64,000 bases of DNA from Halobacillus hunanensis (lineage in GTDB: Bacteria; Bacillota; Bacilli; Bacillales; Halobacillaceae): assembly GCF_900166655.1 (NCBI RefSeq), contig NZ_FVZB01000007.1, positions 1,407,848 through 1,471,847 on the forward strand, read 5' to 3'. The position numbers and the translations under genes are program-made. The notes below the pieces were generated by a model. The model did not search any database. It worked only from the letters and a program-made list of their open reading frames with translations, and was not told the DNA's origin. Below, piece by piece: positions 1 through 7,829 of this stretch. Numbering within the stretch: position 1 is the first letter of the stretch; each line of letters starts with the position of its first letter.

Positions 1-107
1 TGTAATAGGTGGTTTCCAATTTCGCCTTGGCGTGAAAATGACTCGCCATTACCGGAATGAATATAGAAAACACCGTGTTTCAACCTAACTTTACTAATCT
101 TGTCGAG
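1..107. other. Window edge; no gene assigned
   Basis: No complete gene can be supported here. Two leftward reading frames stay open to the window edge, so the first codons of a neighbouring gene may begin here, but no clear Shine-Dalgarno and start pair is visible. In B. subtilis ytpI and nrnA follow ytoI; the visible residues are too few to match either. Confidence 0.3.
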
Positions 108-159
108 AAACAGCTGGCCACATAGATACGGATGGCGATCCGTTTTGAGCCAGCTGTTT
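108..159 (-). terminator. Large stem-loop at the ytoI 3' end
   Basis: Eleven-base perfect arms (AAACAGCTGGC at 108-118 and its complement at 149-159) enclose a second hairpin (ACGGAT...ATCCGT, about 128-143). It begins right after the ytoI stop on the - strand. The T-run after the stem is weak, so it may terminate inefficiently or act as an attenuator or processing signal. Confidence 0.45.
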
Positions 160-1472
160 TATCTATCTATAAGCTGAGCCATTAATAATGCTTTACCGAC
201 GATAGACTGATCATGGTGCACCTCTACATCCACTTTGGCAAACTTCCTGCCCACTTCTAATATCTCAGGTTTGATCTCAATTTCACTTTCTAATTGGACG
301 GGCTTTATGAAAAAGACAGATATGTTTTCAACTACCAAATCTCCTTTTTTATGCTTAGTCAGCAACCTACTGGTAGATTCGGTAATGAGCGAGGTAAACA
401 CCCCGTAGGACATAGTCCCAAGCTGATTGGTCATTTGTGGAGTCACTTTTGTTTTTAACGAGTACTCCCCATTTTCCGCTTCCCCTAACTCAAGCTGGCT
501 TGTGATGAGATCGTCAATGGTTTCTCCCACTTGAGGCTGGCGCTGAATTTGCTGCAGGGCTTTTAATACATCCTGTCTTGAGATGATTCCTTGAAGCTTA
601 TGTGCCGGGTCAACGACAGGCATAAGTTCAATCCCTTCCCAGACCATCATATGGGCTGCATTAGCTAAAGACGTCTTCGTATGAACGATCATCGGATTCT
701 TCGTCATGACCTTATCTATTCTAATCTGCTTTTCCTTTCCAATCACGTCCTTAGACGTAATCATCCCCACAACCCGATTCTTTAAATCCACTACAGGGTA
801 TCGGCTGTGCAATGTTTCTTCATTCAACCGATGCCAGTCTTGCACACAATCTTTCGTTGTTAAAAATTTGGCTTCATCGAAGGGTGTGTAGATGTCATTG
901 ACTAGCACAATTTCTTTTTTAATAAGCTGGTCATAAATGGCACGATTGATCATGGCAGCAACCGTAAATGTATCATAACTCGTTGAAATTACAGGCAGTT
1001 TCTTTTCATCTGCAAGCCGTTTAACGGCATCTGTGGTATCAAAACCGCCAGTAACCAACACCGCCGCTCCTTCTTTTACTGCGAGCTCATGGGCATTCGT
1101 CCGGTTCCCAACAATCAGTAGCGAGCCGGCTTCCGTGTAGCGCATCATGGCATCCAGCTTCATGGCTCCGATGACAAATTTACTTAACGTTTTGTATAAC
1201 CCTTCCCTCCCTCCAAGCACTTGACCGTCTACTATGTTAATGATTTCAGCAAAGGTTAATCTTTCAATGTTTTCTCTTTTCTTTTTCTCAATCCGGATCG
1301 TCCCTACGCGTTCAATCGTACTGACAAGATCCTGATTTTCTGCTTCCTTAATCGCACGGTATGCAGTTCCTTCACTTACATTTAGAGCTTTTGCAATTCC
1401 CCTCACTGAGATTTTACTCCCAACTGAGAGGGAGTCTATATGGTCCAGAATCTGCTCATGTTTGGTAGCCAT
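159..1472 (-). CDS. ytoI: YtoI, DRTGG/CBS/HotDog-domain transcriptional regulator
   Basis: A 437-residue protein with four recognisable parts. An N-terminal winged-helix DNA-binding segment covers residues ~1-60 (VSEGTAYRAIKEAE recognition region). A DRTGG-type domain follows at ~65-185 (GNRTNAHELAVKEGAAVLVTGG). A CBS pair spans ~190-310 (ending IISRQDVLKALQ), and a HotDog thioesterase-like fold ends the protein. CBS-HotDog regulators such as B. subtilis YtoI and streptococcal SpxR are thought to sense adenine nucleotide or CoA-type ligands; the ligand here is inferred, not visible. The ATG follows GGTGAGGAAAA. The promoter region holds ACTAGT palindromes that could be an autoregulatory operator. 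Confidence 0.9.
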   Translation of the reverse strand: MATKHEQILDHIDSLSVGSKISVRGIAKALNVSEGTAYRAIKEAENQDLVSTIERVGTIRIEKKKRENIERLTFAEIINIVDGQVLGGREGLYKTLSKFVIGAMKLDAMMRYTEAGSLLIVGNRTNAHELAVKEGAAVLVTGGFDTTDAVKRLADEKKLPVISTSYDTFTVAAMINRAIYDQLIKKEIVLVNDIYTPFDEAKFLTTKDCVQDWHRLNEETLHSRYPVVDLKNRVVGMITSKDVIGKEKQIRIDKVMTKNPMIVHTKTSLANAAHMMVWEGIELMPVVDPAHKLQGIISRQDVLKALQQIQRQPQVGETIDDLITSQLELGEAENGEYSLKTKVTPQMTNQLGTMSYGVFTSLITESTSRLLTKHKKGDLVVENISVFFIKPVQLESEIEIKPEILEVGRKFAKVDVEVHHDQSIVGKALLMAQLIDR

Positions 1473-1497
1473 TTTTCCTCACCAATCTTTCTAACTG

Positions 1498-1545
1498 TAC
1501 TAGTAAATTAATTGCTGATTGTTATTATACTAGTGATACAGTTTA
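1498..1545 (-). promoter_or_regulatory. Putative ytoI promoter with paired ACTAGT palindromes
   Basis: On the - strand, TATAAT (1524-1529) is preceded at 17 bp by TTGCGG. Two copies of the palindrome ACTAGT lie at about 1499-1504 and 1529-1534. One touches the -10 box and the other lies near the expected transcription start. That placement suits a repressor operator; YtoI is the obvious candidate, but this is inference. Confidence 0.4.
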
Positions 1546-1654
1546 ACCGCAATTTTACAACATAAACAGGGAATACCTTCTCAACCATACTTTTATAGAA
1601 AAATCACAGTAGCTAATTGGGAAAATCGTCTGCATTTATTAGCTGAAAACCCAC

Positions 1655-1681
1655 AAAAAGACCCGCGGAATCTCCGCGGGC
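1655..1681 (-). terminator. Rho-independent terminator of ytkL
   Basis: GC-rich perfect arms CCCGCGGA (1662-1669) and TCCGCGGG (1673-1680) are followed on the - strand by a T-rich run (reverse complement of AAAAAG). It lies 12 bases downstream of the ytkL stop. Confidence 0.85.
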
Positions 1682-1692
1682 CCTCCTATCCT

Positions 1693-2373
1693 TTAAACCT
1701 CAATTGTATCGCCTGGCTGTAAAGCTTTTCCTTTACCCGGTTTCACTTTCGAAGCAAAAGCTTCTCCGTCCTGATTAATTAAATCGAAGGTGTTGTAGTG
1801 AATCGGAACTACCTGTTTCGCATTGAGCCACTCTGCAGCAGTTAATGCATCATCAGGTCCCATTGTAAAGTTATCTCCAATTGGAAGGAATGCCAGATCA
1901 ATATCATTTCGTTCGCCAATCATCTTCATATCTGTAAACAATCCGGTATCCCCCGCATGGAAAATCGTTTTTCCATCAATGGTTAATAAAATTCCGGTGG
2001 GCATTCCTGTGTAAATAATCGTGCCGTCCTCTTCAGTATAAGAGGAACCATGGAATGCCTGGGTGAATTTCACTTCCCCAAAGTCAAATTGCTTACTGCC
2101 TCCTATATACATTGGATGAGCATTTAGCCCTTTACTCCCTAAATAGGAGGCTAACTCAAACGGTGCAATGATTTGTGCCTCACAGCGATTTGCAATCGAG
2201 AAAGTGTCCCCCACGTGATCATTGTGACCATGTGTTAATAAAATGACATCGGCTTGTACATCCTCAGCATTTAAATCCGTATTGCCATTGTCAGAAATAT
2301 GGGGATCAAACAAGATTGTTTTCCCATGAGTTTCAACTTTTACAACAGAATGTCCATGATAAGATACTTTCAC
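1693..2373 (-). CDS. ytkL: YtkL, UPF0173 metal-dependent hydrolase
   Basis: A 226-residue metallo-beta-lactamase-fold protein. The first metal motif is [10 protein letters not shown] (residues ~47-56). A further metal ligand is the Asp in HAGDTG (~140), and a late His lies in [10 protein letters not shown]. The family is cytoplasmic, binds two metals and has no established substrate. The start is GTG, placed behind AAGGAG. It lies 30 bases after the membrane aminopropyltransferase gene on the same strand with no terminator between, so the two may be co-transcribed; the strong hairpin after ytkL would end that unit. Confidence 0.9.
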   Translation of the reverse strand: MKVSYHGHSVVKVETHGKTILFDPHISDNGNTDLNAEDVQADVILLTHGHNDHVGDTFSIANRCEAQIIAPFELASYLGSKGLNAHPMYIGGSKQFDFGEVKFTQAFHGSSYTEEDGTIIYTGMPTGILLTIDGKTIFHAGDTGLFTDMKMIGERNDIDLAFLPIGDNFTMGPDDALTAAEWLNAKQVVPIHYNTFDLINQDGEAFASKVKPGKGKALQPGDTIEV

Positions 2374-2403
2374 ACTTACACTCCTTTTTACCTTTTACCC
2401 TCA

Positions 2404-3954
2404 TCAATAGTATTGCCATGCATGCTCATATTTCTGAATGAGGTTAGGATCAATTAATGTATTAGGTTCTAATGAGACGATTTCCCCGTCCTTGTTTACA
2501 ATTTCCCGATCTTCATCCTTTCCAAACACGGTCAGGGATTTTAGTAAGTCACTTGTTAGAAATTCTGTTTCTTTCGTTATCTCAAGCTGACTTACATCAA
2601 TAGGTTCACGACTTGCCATCACAAATCCCCAATCCCCGAAACTAGGAATCCCTACATGAAAGTTTTCAATATGCAGTCCCGTAGCAGCTACTGTCTCACT
2701 AATTGTCCAATAAACTTCTGTGGCAAACACGGGGCTCGTTGCTTGAATCATGGTTGCTCCACCCGGTTTTAAGTGATTTCTAACTAGTGAATAGAATTCT
2801 CTTGTATATAGCTTATTGAGACTTTCGTTGTTTGGATCGGGTAAATCAATAATAATCACATTATAAAACTGATCTGCTTGTTCAAGAAACTGAAACGCAT
2901 CTTTATTATGAACAGAAACTCTCTCATCGAGAAGTGACCCCTCATTTAATTTAAGTAAATGGTGATTTGTCTTGGCCAGATTTGTAACAGCAGGATCGAG
3001 ATCCACGAGGGTAATCTCTTCTACATCCGAATACTCTAACAGCTCGCGGGCGGCTAATCCATCACCTCCTCCAAGAACGAGCACCTCTTTATGGCTTTCC
3101 GCTTGTGCCATCGGAAGATGAACGAGCGTTTCGTGATAACGGTGTTCATCAGAAGAACTAAACTGAAGCGACCCATTTAAATATAGTCGGGTATCACCCT
3201 GTTCTTTAGTTAGAACGATCTTTTGGTAGGAACTTTCTTCCATATAAATAATCGGGTCTTGGTAAAGTTTTTGTTCGAAGGAAAAAGCCATTTCTTCTCC
3301 GAAAAATAACCCTCCGACTAATAATACCCCTATCACCACAGCCGCTGTGACATGGATAGCCATTTTCTTTATTTCATAGCGAAACAGGTACAGGACAATA
3401 ACAGCCACTCCAAGATTAATGCAAGCGACGAAGAAAGCACTCTTCACCATCCCCATTTGCGGCCGCAAATAAAAAGCGAACAACAATCCGCCAATTAAGC
3501 CTCCCGCATAATCTGAGAATAGAACTCGTGCCGTACTCCTGCTTAATTCCACACCGATTTCATTGGCTTTTCGAATTAAAATCGGCAATTCTACTCCGGT
3601 AAGTGCACCGACCGTGAAGGTGATTAAATATAAAAATAAGGCATCCGAACCTGCAGGAGCAAATGCAGTCATGCCAAACATCATAAAGCTTGAAAACCCA
3701 CCGATTAAGGCAACCATAAATTCGATCCATACAAATGTGATGATCAATCGTTTCATCACTTTTTCACTAAGACTGGCCCCAATTCCCATACCAGTTAAAA
3801 ATAAACTTATTGTCAACGTATACTGTTTTACACCATCTCCAAGTATGTATGACCCCAACGCTCCGAACAGCACTTCAAAAATAATGCCACAGATCGAGAC
3901 AATTCCAGAAGCCCAATAAATTACCCTGCTCTTTCTTACGGCTTCATTATTCAT
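2404..3954 (-). CDS. Membrane-fused spermidine synthase-like aminopropyltransferase
   Basis: A 516-residue protein joining a multi-pass membrane half (about 7 hydrophobic segments, residues ~12-215) to a spermidine-synthase-fold half (~230-490). The catalytic half keeps the substrate motif SSSDEHRYHETLVH, the SAM-type loop VLVLGGGDGL (~287-297) and the Asp-containing IDLPDPNNE (~368), so transfer of an aminopropyl group from decarboxylated SAM is plausible. Soluble SpeE has no membrane part. No decarboxylase gene is nearby. It is the last member of the DUF4178-PspA-DUF4247-DUF350 cluster, separated from DUF350 by a 112-base gap with a hairpin terminator. The ATG follows TAGGAG. The acceptor is unknown: polyamine, lipid or protein are all possible. 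Confidence 0.85.
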   Translation of the reverse strand: MNNEAVRKSRVIYWASGIVSICGIIFEVLFGALGSYILGDGVKQYTLTISLFLTGMGIGASLSEKVMKRLIITFVWIEFMVALIGGFSSFMMFGMTAFAPAGSDALFLYLITFTVGALTGVELPILIRKANEIGVELSRSTARVLFSDYAGGLIGGLLFAFYLRPQMGMVKSAFFVACINLGVAVIVLYLFRYEIKKMAIHVTAAVVIGVLLVGGLFFGEEMAFSFEQKLYQDPIIYMEESSYQKIVLTKEQGDTRLYLNGSLQFSSSDEHRYHETLVHLPMAQAESHKEVLVLGGGDGLAARELLEYSDVEEITLVDLDPAVTNLAKTNHHLLKLNEGSLLDERVSVHNKDAFQFLEQADQFYNVIIIDLPDPNNESLNKLYTREFYSLVRNHLKPGGATMIQATSPVFATEVYWTISETVAATGLHIENFHVGIPSFGDWGFVMASREPIDVSQLEITKETEFLTSDLLKSLTVFGKDEDREIVNKDGEIVSLEPNTLIDPNLIQKYEHAWQYY

Positions 3955-3983
3955 TGTTTTTCACTCCTACATCAAACAATCAC

Positions 3984-4026
3984 CTTTAAAAAGCCACTAT
4001 GAATCAGTACTCCATAGCGGCTTAAT
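3984..4026 (-). terminator. Hairpin terminator between the DUF350 and aminopropyltransferase genes
   Basis: Arms AAGCCACTATGAA (3991-4003) and TCCATAGCGGCTT (4011-4023) pair with two mismatches or wobbles. On the - strand the stem is followed by TTTTTAAA. It lies inside the co-directional cluster, so it should lower transcription of the aminopropyltransferase relative to upstream genes unless that gene has its own promoter. Confidence 0.65.
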
Positions 4027-4066
4027 AAACATTCTTTTTTGGTTAAAAAAGTTACGCTTGTGCTGC

Positions 4067-4462
4067 TTATGTAATGGAGGCACCAATTACAAAAGCCAGC
4101 CCGATGGATACACCCATAGAAACAATTCCAACAGCTGTATTATTTTCCTTAAGTTTGGTTTCTACAGAAAACTTCCTCATGAATAGTTCAAATAATAAAT
4201 AAGTAACCATTTGCAATACGACACCCACAGCTCCCCAAATCAAGGTATCCCATAGCGTAAAGCTGTGATAAATGGCAAAAGATAAAATAATACAAATTCC
4301 GATAACTTTCCCTGAAATCGACATAGCGACAGCTTGATTTCCGTTACTTATTTCATCCCAATCCTTATATTGTCTCGTAAGCCACTCAAATAAAAATAAT
4401 CCAATCACAACAACCACAACGCCTAGAGCAAAATATCCTAATGTAGCTATAAATGGTCCCAT
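4067..4462 (-). CDS. DUF350 family membrane protein
   Basis: A 131-residue, very hydrophobic protein with four predicted membrane spans (residues ~5-26, 45-64, 70-92, 108-128), arranged as two similar halves as usual for DUF350. Its biochemical function is unknown. E. coli YjfL is a family member encoded in the yjfIJKLMC operon beside a PspA paralogue (YjfJ) and a glutathionylspermidine-synthase-like protein (YjfC). That parallels the PspA and aminopropyltransferase neighbours here. The start ATG follows AAGGAGG and the gene lies 12 bases after the DUF4247 gene, so the two are probably co-transcribed. Confidence 0.85.
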   Translation of the reverse strand: MGPFIATLGYFALGVVVVVIGLFLFEWLTRQYKDWDEISNGNQAVAMSISGKVIGICIILSFAIYHSFTLWDTLIWGAVGVVLQMVTYLLFELFMRKFSVETKLKENNTAVGIVSMGVSIGLAFVIGASIT

Positions 4463-4474
4463 TCTTTTCCCTCC

Positions 4475-5146
4475 TTATTTTCCTGCACCAGGTCCGCCCC
4501 CGCGGTTTGAAGAGCCGCGAAATGATCCGGGTGTTCCTGAGTTGTATCCTCCGTACATGCTATAACCACCGTAACAATTACCTGTAGACTTACAGGTTGT
4601 TGCACGTTTCCTTGCCCAATCATCAGAATCGAGCATTCGATTCAATAAAGAATATGCTAATAACCCTTGGAAAAAGCTCGGCGAATAATGGTGTCGCACA
4701 AATTCATCGCTGGATAATTCAATTATGACAAGACCAGGTTCCGCATCACTTTCCTGTAAAATCACAAAGTTTTCAGGATAAACAAGTACTTGTTTCCCAT
4801 TGTTTCGTTTGCTCACTTCTTCAGGTGGAATATTCTTTTGAAGGAGTTCAGCGACTTTTTGCATCGTAAGCTCCTGTGTCATATAAATTTCAGAAATTCC
4901 TCTATCCGTCTTGACTGTATCAAGTAAAGGAAAACCCTGTCTGATTAATTCTTCAATGGATGATGAATTAGAGTTATTGATTTTATCAATAATTTCACTA
5001 CGGGATGGTTCGTCAGGCAGCTCTTCGTATGTATCTTCTGTAAAAGAGCCGGAAATCCCTCTAGAACCACCATTATTTCCAAACATGTTCATACCTAATA
5101 CCACTGCAATGATCACTACAATTATGACCCCGCCAAAACTTCTCAC
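4475..5146 (-). CDS. DUF4247 family membrane-anchored protein
   Basis: A 223-residue protein. One N-terminal hydrophobic helix (about residues 5-22) should anchor it with the remainder outside the membrane. The conserved DUF4247 core includes IRQGFPLLDTV and DEFVRHHYSPSFFQG. A Cys pair (CKSTGNC) and a Gly/Ser/Tyr-rich tail ending in GGGPGAGK close the protein. The function is unknown. The start chosen is GTG at 5146, eight bases behind GGAGG; an in-frame TTG six bases upstream is too close to the Shine-Dalgarno. It lies between pspA and DUF350, and a hairpin separates it from pspA. Confidence 0.8.
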   Translation of the reverse strand: MRSFGGVIIVVIIAVVLGMNMFGNNGGSRGISGSFTEDTYEELPDEPSRSEIIDKINNSNSSSIEELIRQGFPLLDTVKTDRGISEIYMTQELTMQKVAELLQKNIPPEEVSKRNNGKQVLVYPENFVILQESDAEPGLVIIELSSDEFVRHHYSPSFFQGLLAYSLLNRMLDSDDWARKRATTCKSTGNCYGGYSMYGGYNSGTPGSFRGSSNRGGGPGAGK

Positions 5147-5165
5147 GTGCAACCCCTCCCTTCAT

Positions 5166-5202
5166 CAAAAAAATACACGTGCCCGACGTAAAGTCAGGCA
5201 CG
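5166..5202 (-). terminator. Internal hairpin terminator after pspA
   Basis: Arms CGTGCC (5178-5183) and GGCACG (5197-5202), extended by GAC/GTC, are followed on the - strand by a T-run (reverse complement of the A-run 5167-5173). It sits between pspA and DUF4247 and probably makes a pspA-rich short transcript plus a read-through transcript. Confidence 0.65.
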
Positions 5203-5219
5203 ATTCAACTTCCTGCCAT

Positions 5220-5891
5220 TTACTCTTTATTCATTTTCTTTTTAAGGGCAGCTAATTCATCGTCTACACTATTCTTATCATCTAAAGCATCAAATTCATC
5301 ATCGAGGGAACGATTAGATTTGGAAAGATCCTCACTGGTCTCAGCTTCTGCTTCATACTGCATGACTTTCTCTTCCATTCTCTCAAACCCTTGACGTGAC
5401 TCATCGCCGCCAATGCCTGACATGGTCCGATTCATCTTTGTACGTGTTTTGGCTGATTCCGCTCTTGCTTTAAGCGAATCCTTTTTCAACTTCATTTCCT
5501 GATATTCTTTCTTCATTTCATCAAGTTTTTTACGAAGATTATTAGAATCCTGCTCAGCACGTTCATGGGAAGCTTTAAATTGGTCAGCCTGTTCCTGATG
5601 ATTATTTTTATCTTCAAGTGCTCGGCGGGCTAGATCTTCGTTACCTGCTTCAATAGCTTTCTCAGCTTGCTTCATACGTTTATCACTTAATGCCTGTGAG
5701 TCATCATACTTACGTTTTAACATTTTTTCATTAGCGATTTGCTTTGCCACTGCACTTTCAGCCTCACGGATATCACTTTCCATATCTCTCATGAACTGTT
5801 CCAGCATTTTGACTGGATCTTCAGCTTTATCTAACATAGAATTTAGCTCAGCACCAACAACTGTTTTGACACGACTAAAAAGTTTAAACAT
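5220..5891 (-). CDS. pspA: PspA/IM30 family envelope-stress protein
   Basis: A 223-residue, almost wholly alpha-helical protein. An N-terminal amphipathic segment (MFKLFSRVKTVVGAELNSML) is followed by long charged coiled-coil helices (~25-185) with the family signature DPVKMLEQFMRDME. PspA/IM30 proteins are ESCRT-III-like, form oligomers on the inner membrane face and limit proton leakage. The C-terminal acidic and basic stretch (SVDDELAALKKKMNKE) is lineage-specific. The gene starts 15 bases after DUF4178 with AAGGAGG and belongs to the sigma-W-like transcript. In B. subtilis pspA is a sigma-W target, which fits the promoter seen upstream. Confidence 0.92.
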   Translation of the reverse strand: MFKLFSRVKTVVGAELNSMLDKAEDPVKMLEQFMRDMESDIREAESAVAKQIANEKMLKRKYDDSQALSDKRMKQAEKAIEAGNEDLARRALEDKNNHQEQADQFKASHERAEQDSNNLRKKLDEMKKEYQEMKLKKDSLKARAESAKTRTKMNRTMSGIGGDESRQGFERMEEKVMQYEAEAETSEDLSKSNRSLDDEFDALDDKNSVDDELAALKKKMNKE

Positions 5892-5906
5892 TTCATTTCC
5901 TCCTTA

Positions 5907-6416
5907 TTATTTAGAACCAGCTATGATTTTTATTTCATAGGCTTCGATATCATATCCATAGCTAACTTCAACTTCACTGCCCCACGATTCTAAAGACAGG
6001 TATGTTTCCTCATCCTCAGAAATGTACTCAGCATAACGAGTAGTCCGGCCATTTATATTCTTACTCCGGCCTTCCCCCGTCACATAGGCTTCACCTTCCT
6101 CATCTTTATGGTAAATGGTGCCTTCATATTCAATTTGCTTCGGAAAGGAATCCTGAGGAAGCTTAATTGTCTCATATATACCAAGTTCCAGTTCATCATC
6201 CATCTCAGCAGAAAGCCACTTTATGTTAGTACCTTCCAGCAGCTGATAGGAATACCATTCATAAGACCCATCACGGTAGGTAATTTTGCCAACCACTTCA
6301 TAATCCACAAGGTCAAACGTAATGATATCTCCTACCTGAATAGTAAGAACAGTTCTTTCCTTCACTTCAGGAGTTTCTGTTTTTTTATTGGAAAACAATC
6401 TTGAAAATAACCCCAA
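5907..6416 (-). CDS. DUF4178 domain protein, first gene of the PspA cluster
   Basis: A 169-residue soluble protein. A basic N-terminus (MGLFSRLFSNKK) precedes a beta-rich DUF4178 core with LTIQVGDIITFDLVDYEVVG and RTTRYAEYISEDEETYLSLE. The domain is recurrently encoded next to PspA and DUF350 in bacteria but has no established activity. The start chosen is TTG at 6416, correctly spaced from AGAGGTGA; a TTG six codons earlier would precede that Shine-Dalgarno. A sigma-W-like promoter lies about 40-65 bases upstream, making this the first gene of the unit. Confidence 0.82.
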   Translation of the reverse strand: MGLFSRLFSNKKTETPEVKERTVLTIQVGDIITFDLVDYEVVGKITYRDGSYEWYSYQLLEGTNIKWLSAEMDDELELGIYETIKLPQDSFPKQIEYEGTIYHKDEEGEAYVTGEGRSKNINGRTTRYAEYISEDEETYLSLESWGSEVEVSYGYDIEAYEIKIIAGSK

Positions 6417-6453
6417 GTGCTCACCTCTCTTCAACTAAGACCTCGTACCTGTA

Positions 6454-6482
6454 TGTACGGGATGAACCCGTACTTGGTTTCA
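6454..6482 (-). promoter_or_regulatory. Sigma-W-like ECF promoter for the PspA cluster
   Basis: On the - strand TGAAAC (6482-6477) is followed after 17 bases by CGTACA (6459-6454). The B. subtilis sigma-W consensus is TGAAAC-N16-CGTA, so the only deviation is one base of spacing. The predicted start near 6447 gives a leader of about 30 bases ahead of the DUF4178 TTG codon. A hairpin (GTACGGG-ATGAA-CCCGTAC, 6455-6473) overlaps the spacer and -10. A sigma-A-like TATAAT (6492-6487) lies just upstream as an alternative. Confidence 0.6.
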
Positions 6483-6499
6483 TTTTATTATAACTTTTT

Positions 6500-6537
6500 A
6501 TAAAAAAACAGTAGAACGAAGGGAAGTCCTACTGTTT
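6500..6537 (-). terminator. Rho-independent terminator of ald
   Basis: Arms AAACAGTAG (6506-6514) and CTACTGTTT (6529-6537), followed on the - strand by seven T residues. It immediately follows the ald stop and insulates ald from the PspA cluster. Confidence 0.85.
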
Positions 6538-6543
6538 GTCAAG

Positions 6544-7662
6544 TTATGCTTTTAATAATTCATTCGCACTAGCATAATCAAGGCTATGGGCTTCAGCTAC
6601 TGCCTGGTAGGTTACATAGCCATCGAGAGTATTTATTCCTTTAATAAGTGCTTCATTGTCCTTACAAGCCTGTTTATATCCTTTGTTGGCAAGCTGCAGA
6701 GCGTACGGAACCGTCACGTTTGTCAAACCGATCGTTGATGTTCGCGGAACTGCTCCCGGCATATTGGCTACAGCATAATGTAAGACACCATGTTTTTGAT
6801 ATGTTGGGTCATCGTGGGTGGTAATTCGATCAGTTGTTTCAAAAATCCCCCCCTGATCAATGGCAACATCCACAATGACTGAACCTTCCGGTATCGATTT
6901 CACCATATCTTCTGTTACAAGCTTCGGCGCCTTCGCTCCCGGAATAAGAACAGCCCCGACAACTAAATCAGACTCTTCCAGTGCTTCTTGTATATTTAAT
7001 GGATTGGACATCAAAGTATTAATGTCTGAACCGAAAATATCATCAAGCTGACGCAAACGTTCAGGGTTCAGATCGATGATCGTAACATCAGCCCCAAGTC
7101 CCATTGCAATTTTGGCTGCATTTGTTCCTACTACACCGCCGCCTATTATGGTTACTCTTCCTCTTCTCACTCCAGGAATCCCCCCGAGAAGGACACCTCT
7201 GCCGCCGTGAGACTTCTCTAAAAATTGTGCTCCGATTTGGGAAGCCATTCGTCCTGCCACTTCACTCATCGGCGTGAGCAAAGGAAGTGAACCATTGGCT
7301 AGCTGTACCGTTTCGTAAGCAATAGCGACTACTTTACGATCGATCAAAGCTTTTGTTAATTCAGGTTCAGGAGCTAAGTGTAAATAAGTAAATAAGATAA
7401 GTCCTTCATAAAAGAAATCATATTCTTCAGGAAGCGGTTCTTTCACTTTCATAACCATTTCCTGTCCCCATGCCTCTTTTGCAGTTGATACGATTGTAGC
7501 ACCAGCTTCTTTGTATTGTTCATCTGTAAAACTCGAACCAACGCCTGCATTGGTTTCCACAAAAACCTGGTGGCCTGAATTTAATAAAGTGACCACTCCA
7601 GCTGGTGTCATGGCGACACGGTTTTCGTTGTTTTTCACTTCTCTGGGTACACCTATTTTCAC
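6544..7662 (-). CDS. ald: Alanine dehydrogenase
   Basis: A 372-residue protein of the usual family length. It oxidises L-alanine to pyruvate and ammonia with NAD+, allowing alanine use and, in bacilli, supporting sporulation. The N-terminus reads [19 protein letters not shown], typical of Ald and transhydrogenase alpha domains. The dinucleotide loop [20 protein letters not shown] lies in the middle, and substrate residues are in [16 protein letters not shown]. The start is GTG at 7662, ten bases behind AGGAGG; the longer open frame would include that Shine-Dalgarno. It is monocistronic, with its own terminator. Confidence 0.95.
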   Translation of the reverse strand: MKIGVPREVKNNENRVAMTPAGVVTLLNSGHQVFVETNAGVGSSFTDEQYKEAGATIVSTAKEAWGQEMVMKVKEPLPEEYDFFYEGLILFTYLHLAPEPELTKALIDRKVVAIAYETVQLANGSLPLLTPMSEVAGRMASQIGAQFLEKSHGGRGVLLGGIPGVRRGRVTIIGGGVVGTNAAKIAMGLGADVTIIDLNPERLRQLDDIFGSDINTLMSNPLNIQEALEESDLVVGAVLIPGAKAPKLVTEDMVKSIPEGSVIVDVAIDQGGIFETTDRITTHDDPTYQKHGVLHYAVANMPGAVPRTSTIGLTNVTVPYALQLANKGYKQACKDNEALIKGINTLDGYVTYQAVAEAHSLDYASANELLKA

Positions 7663-7829
7663 GAATACTCGACCTCCTACTTCGATTCGATCCAGGAGCA
7701 TCCTTCCTGTCGAATTCAGCTATAACTTCATTTTTTACAAGTGAACAGAAGACTATTCTGTAAGCCCTTTCATTGTATCAAATACGCAGAAGAAACTATA
7801 GTCATTATCAATAAAGTGAAGTATTTCTT

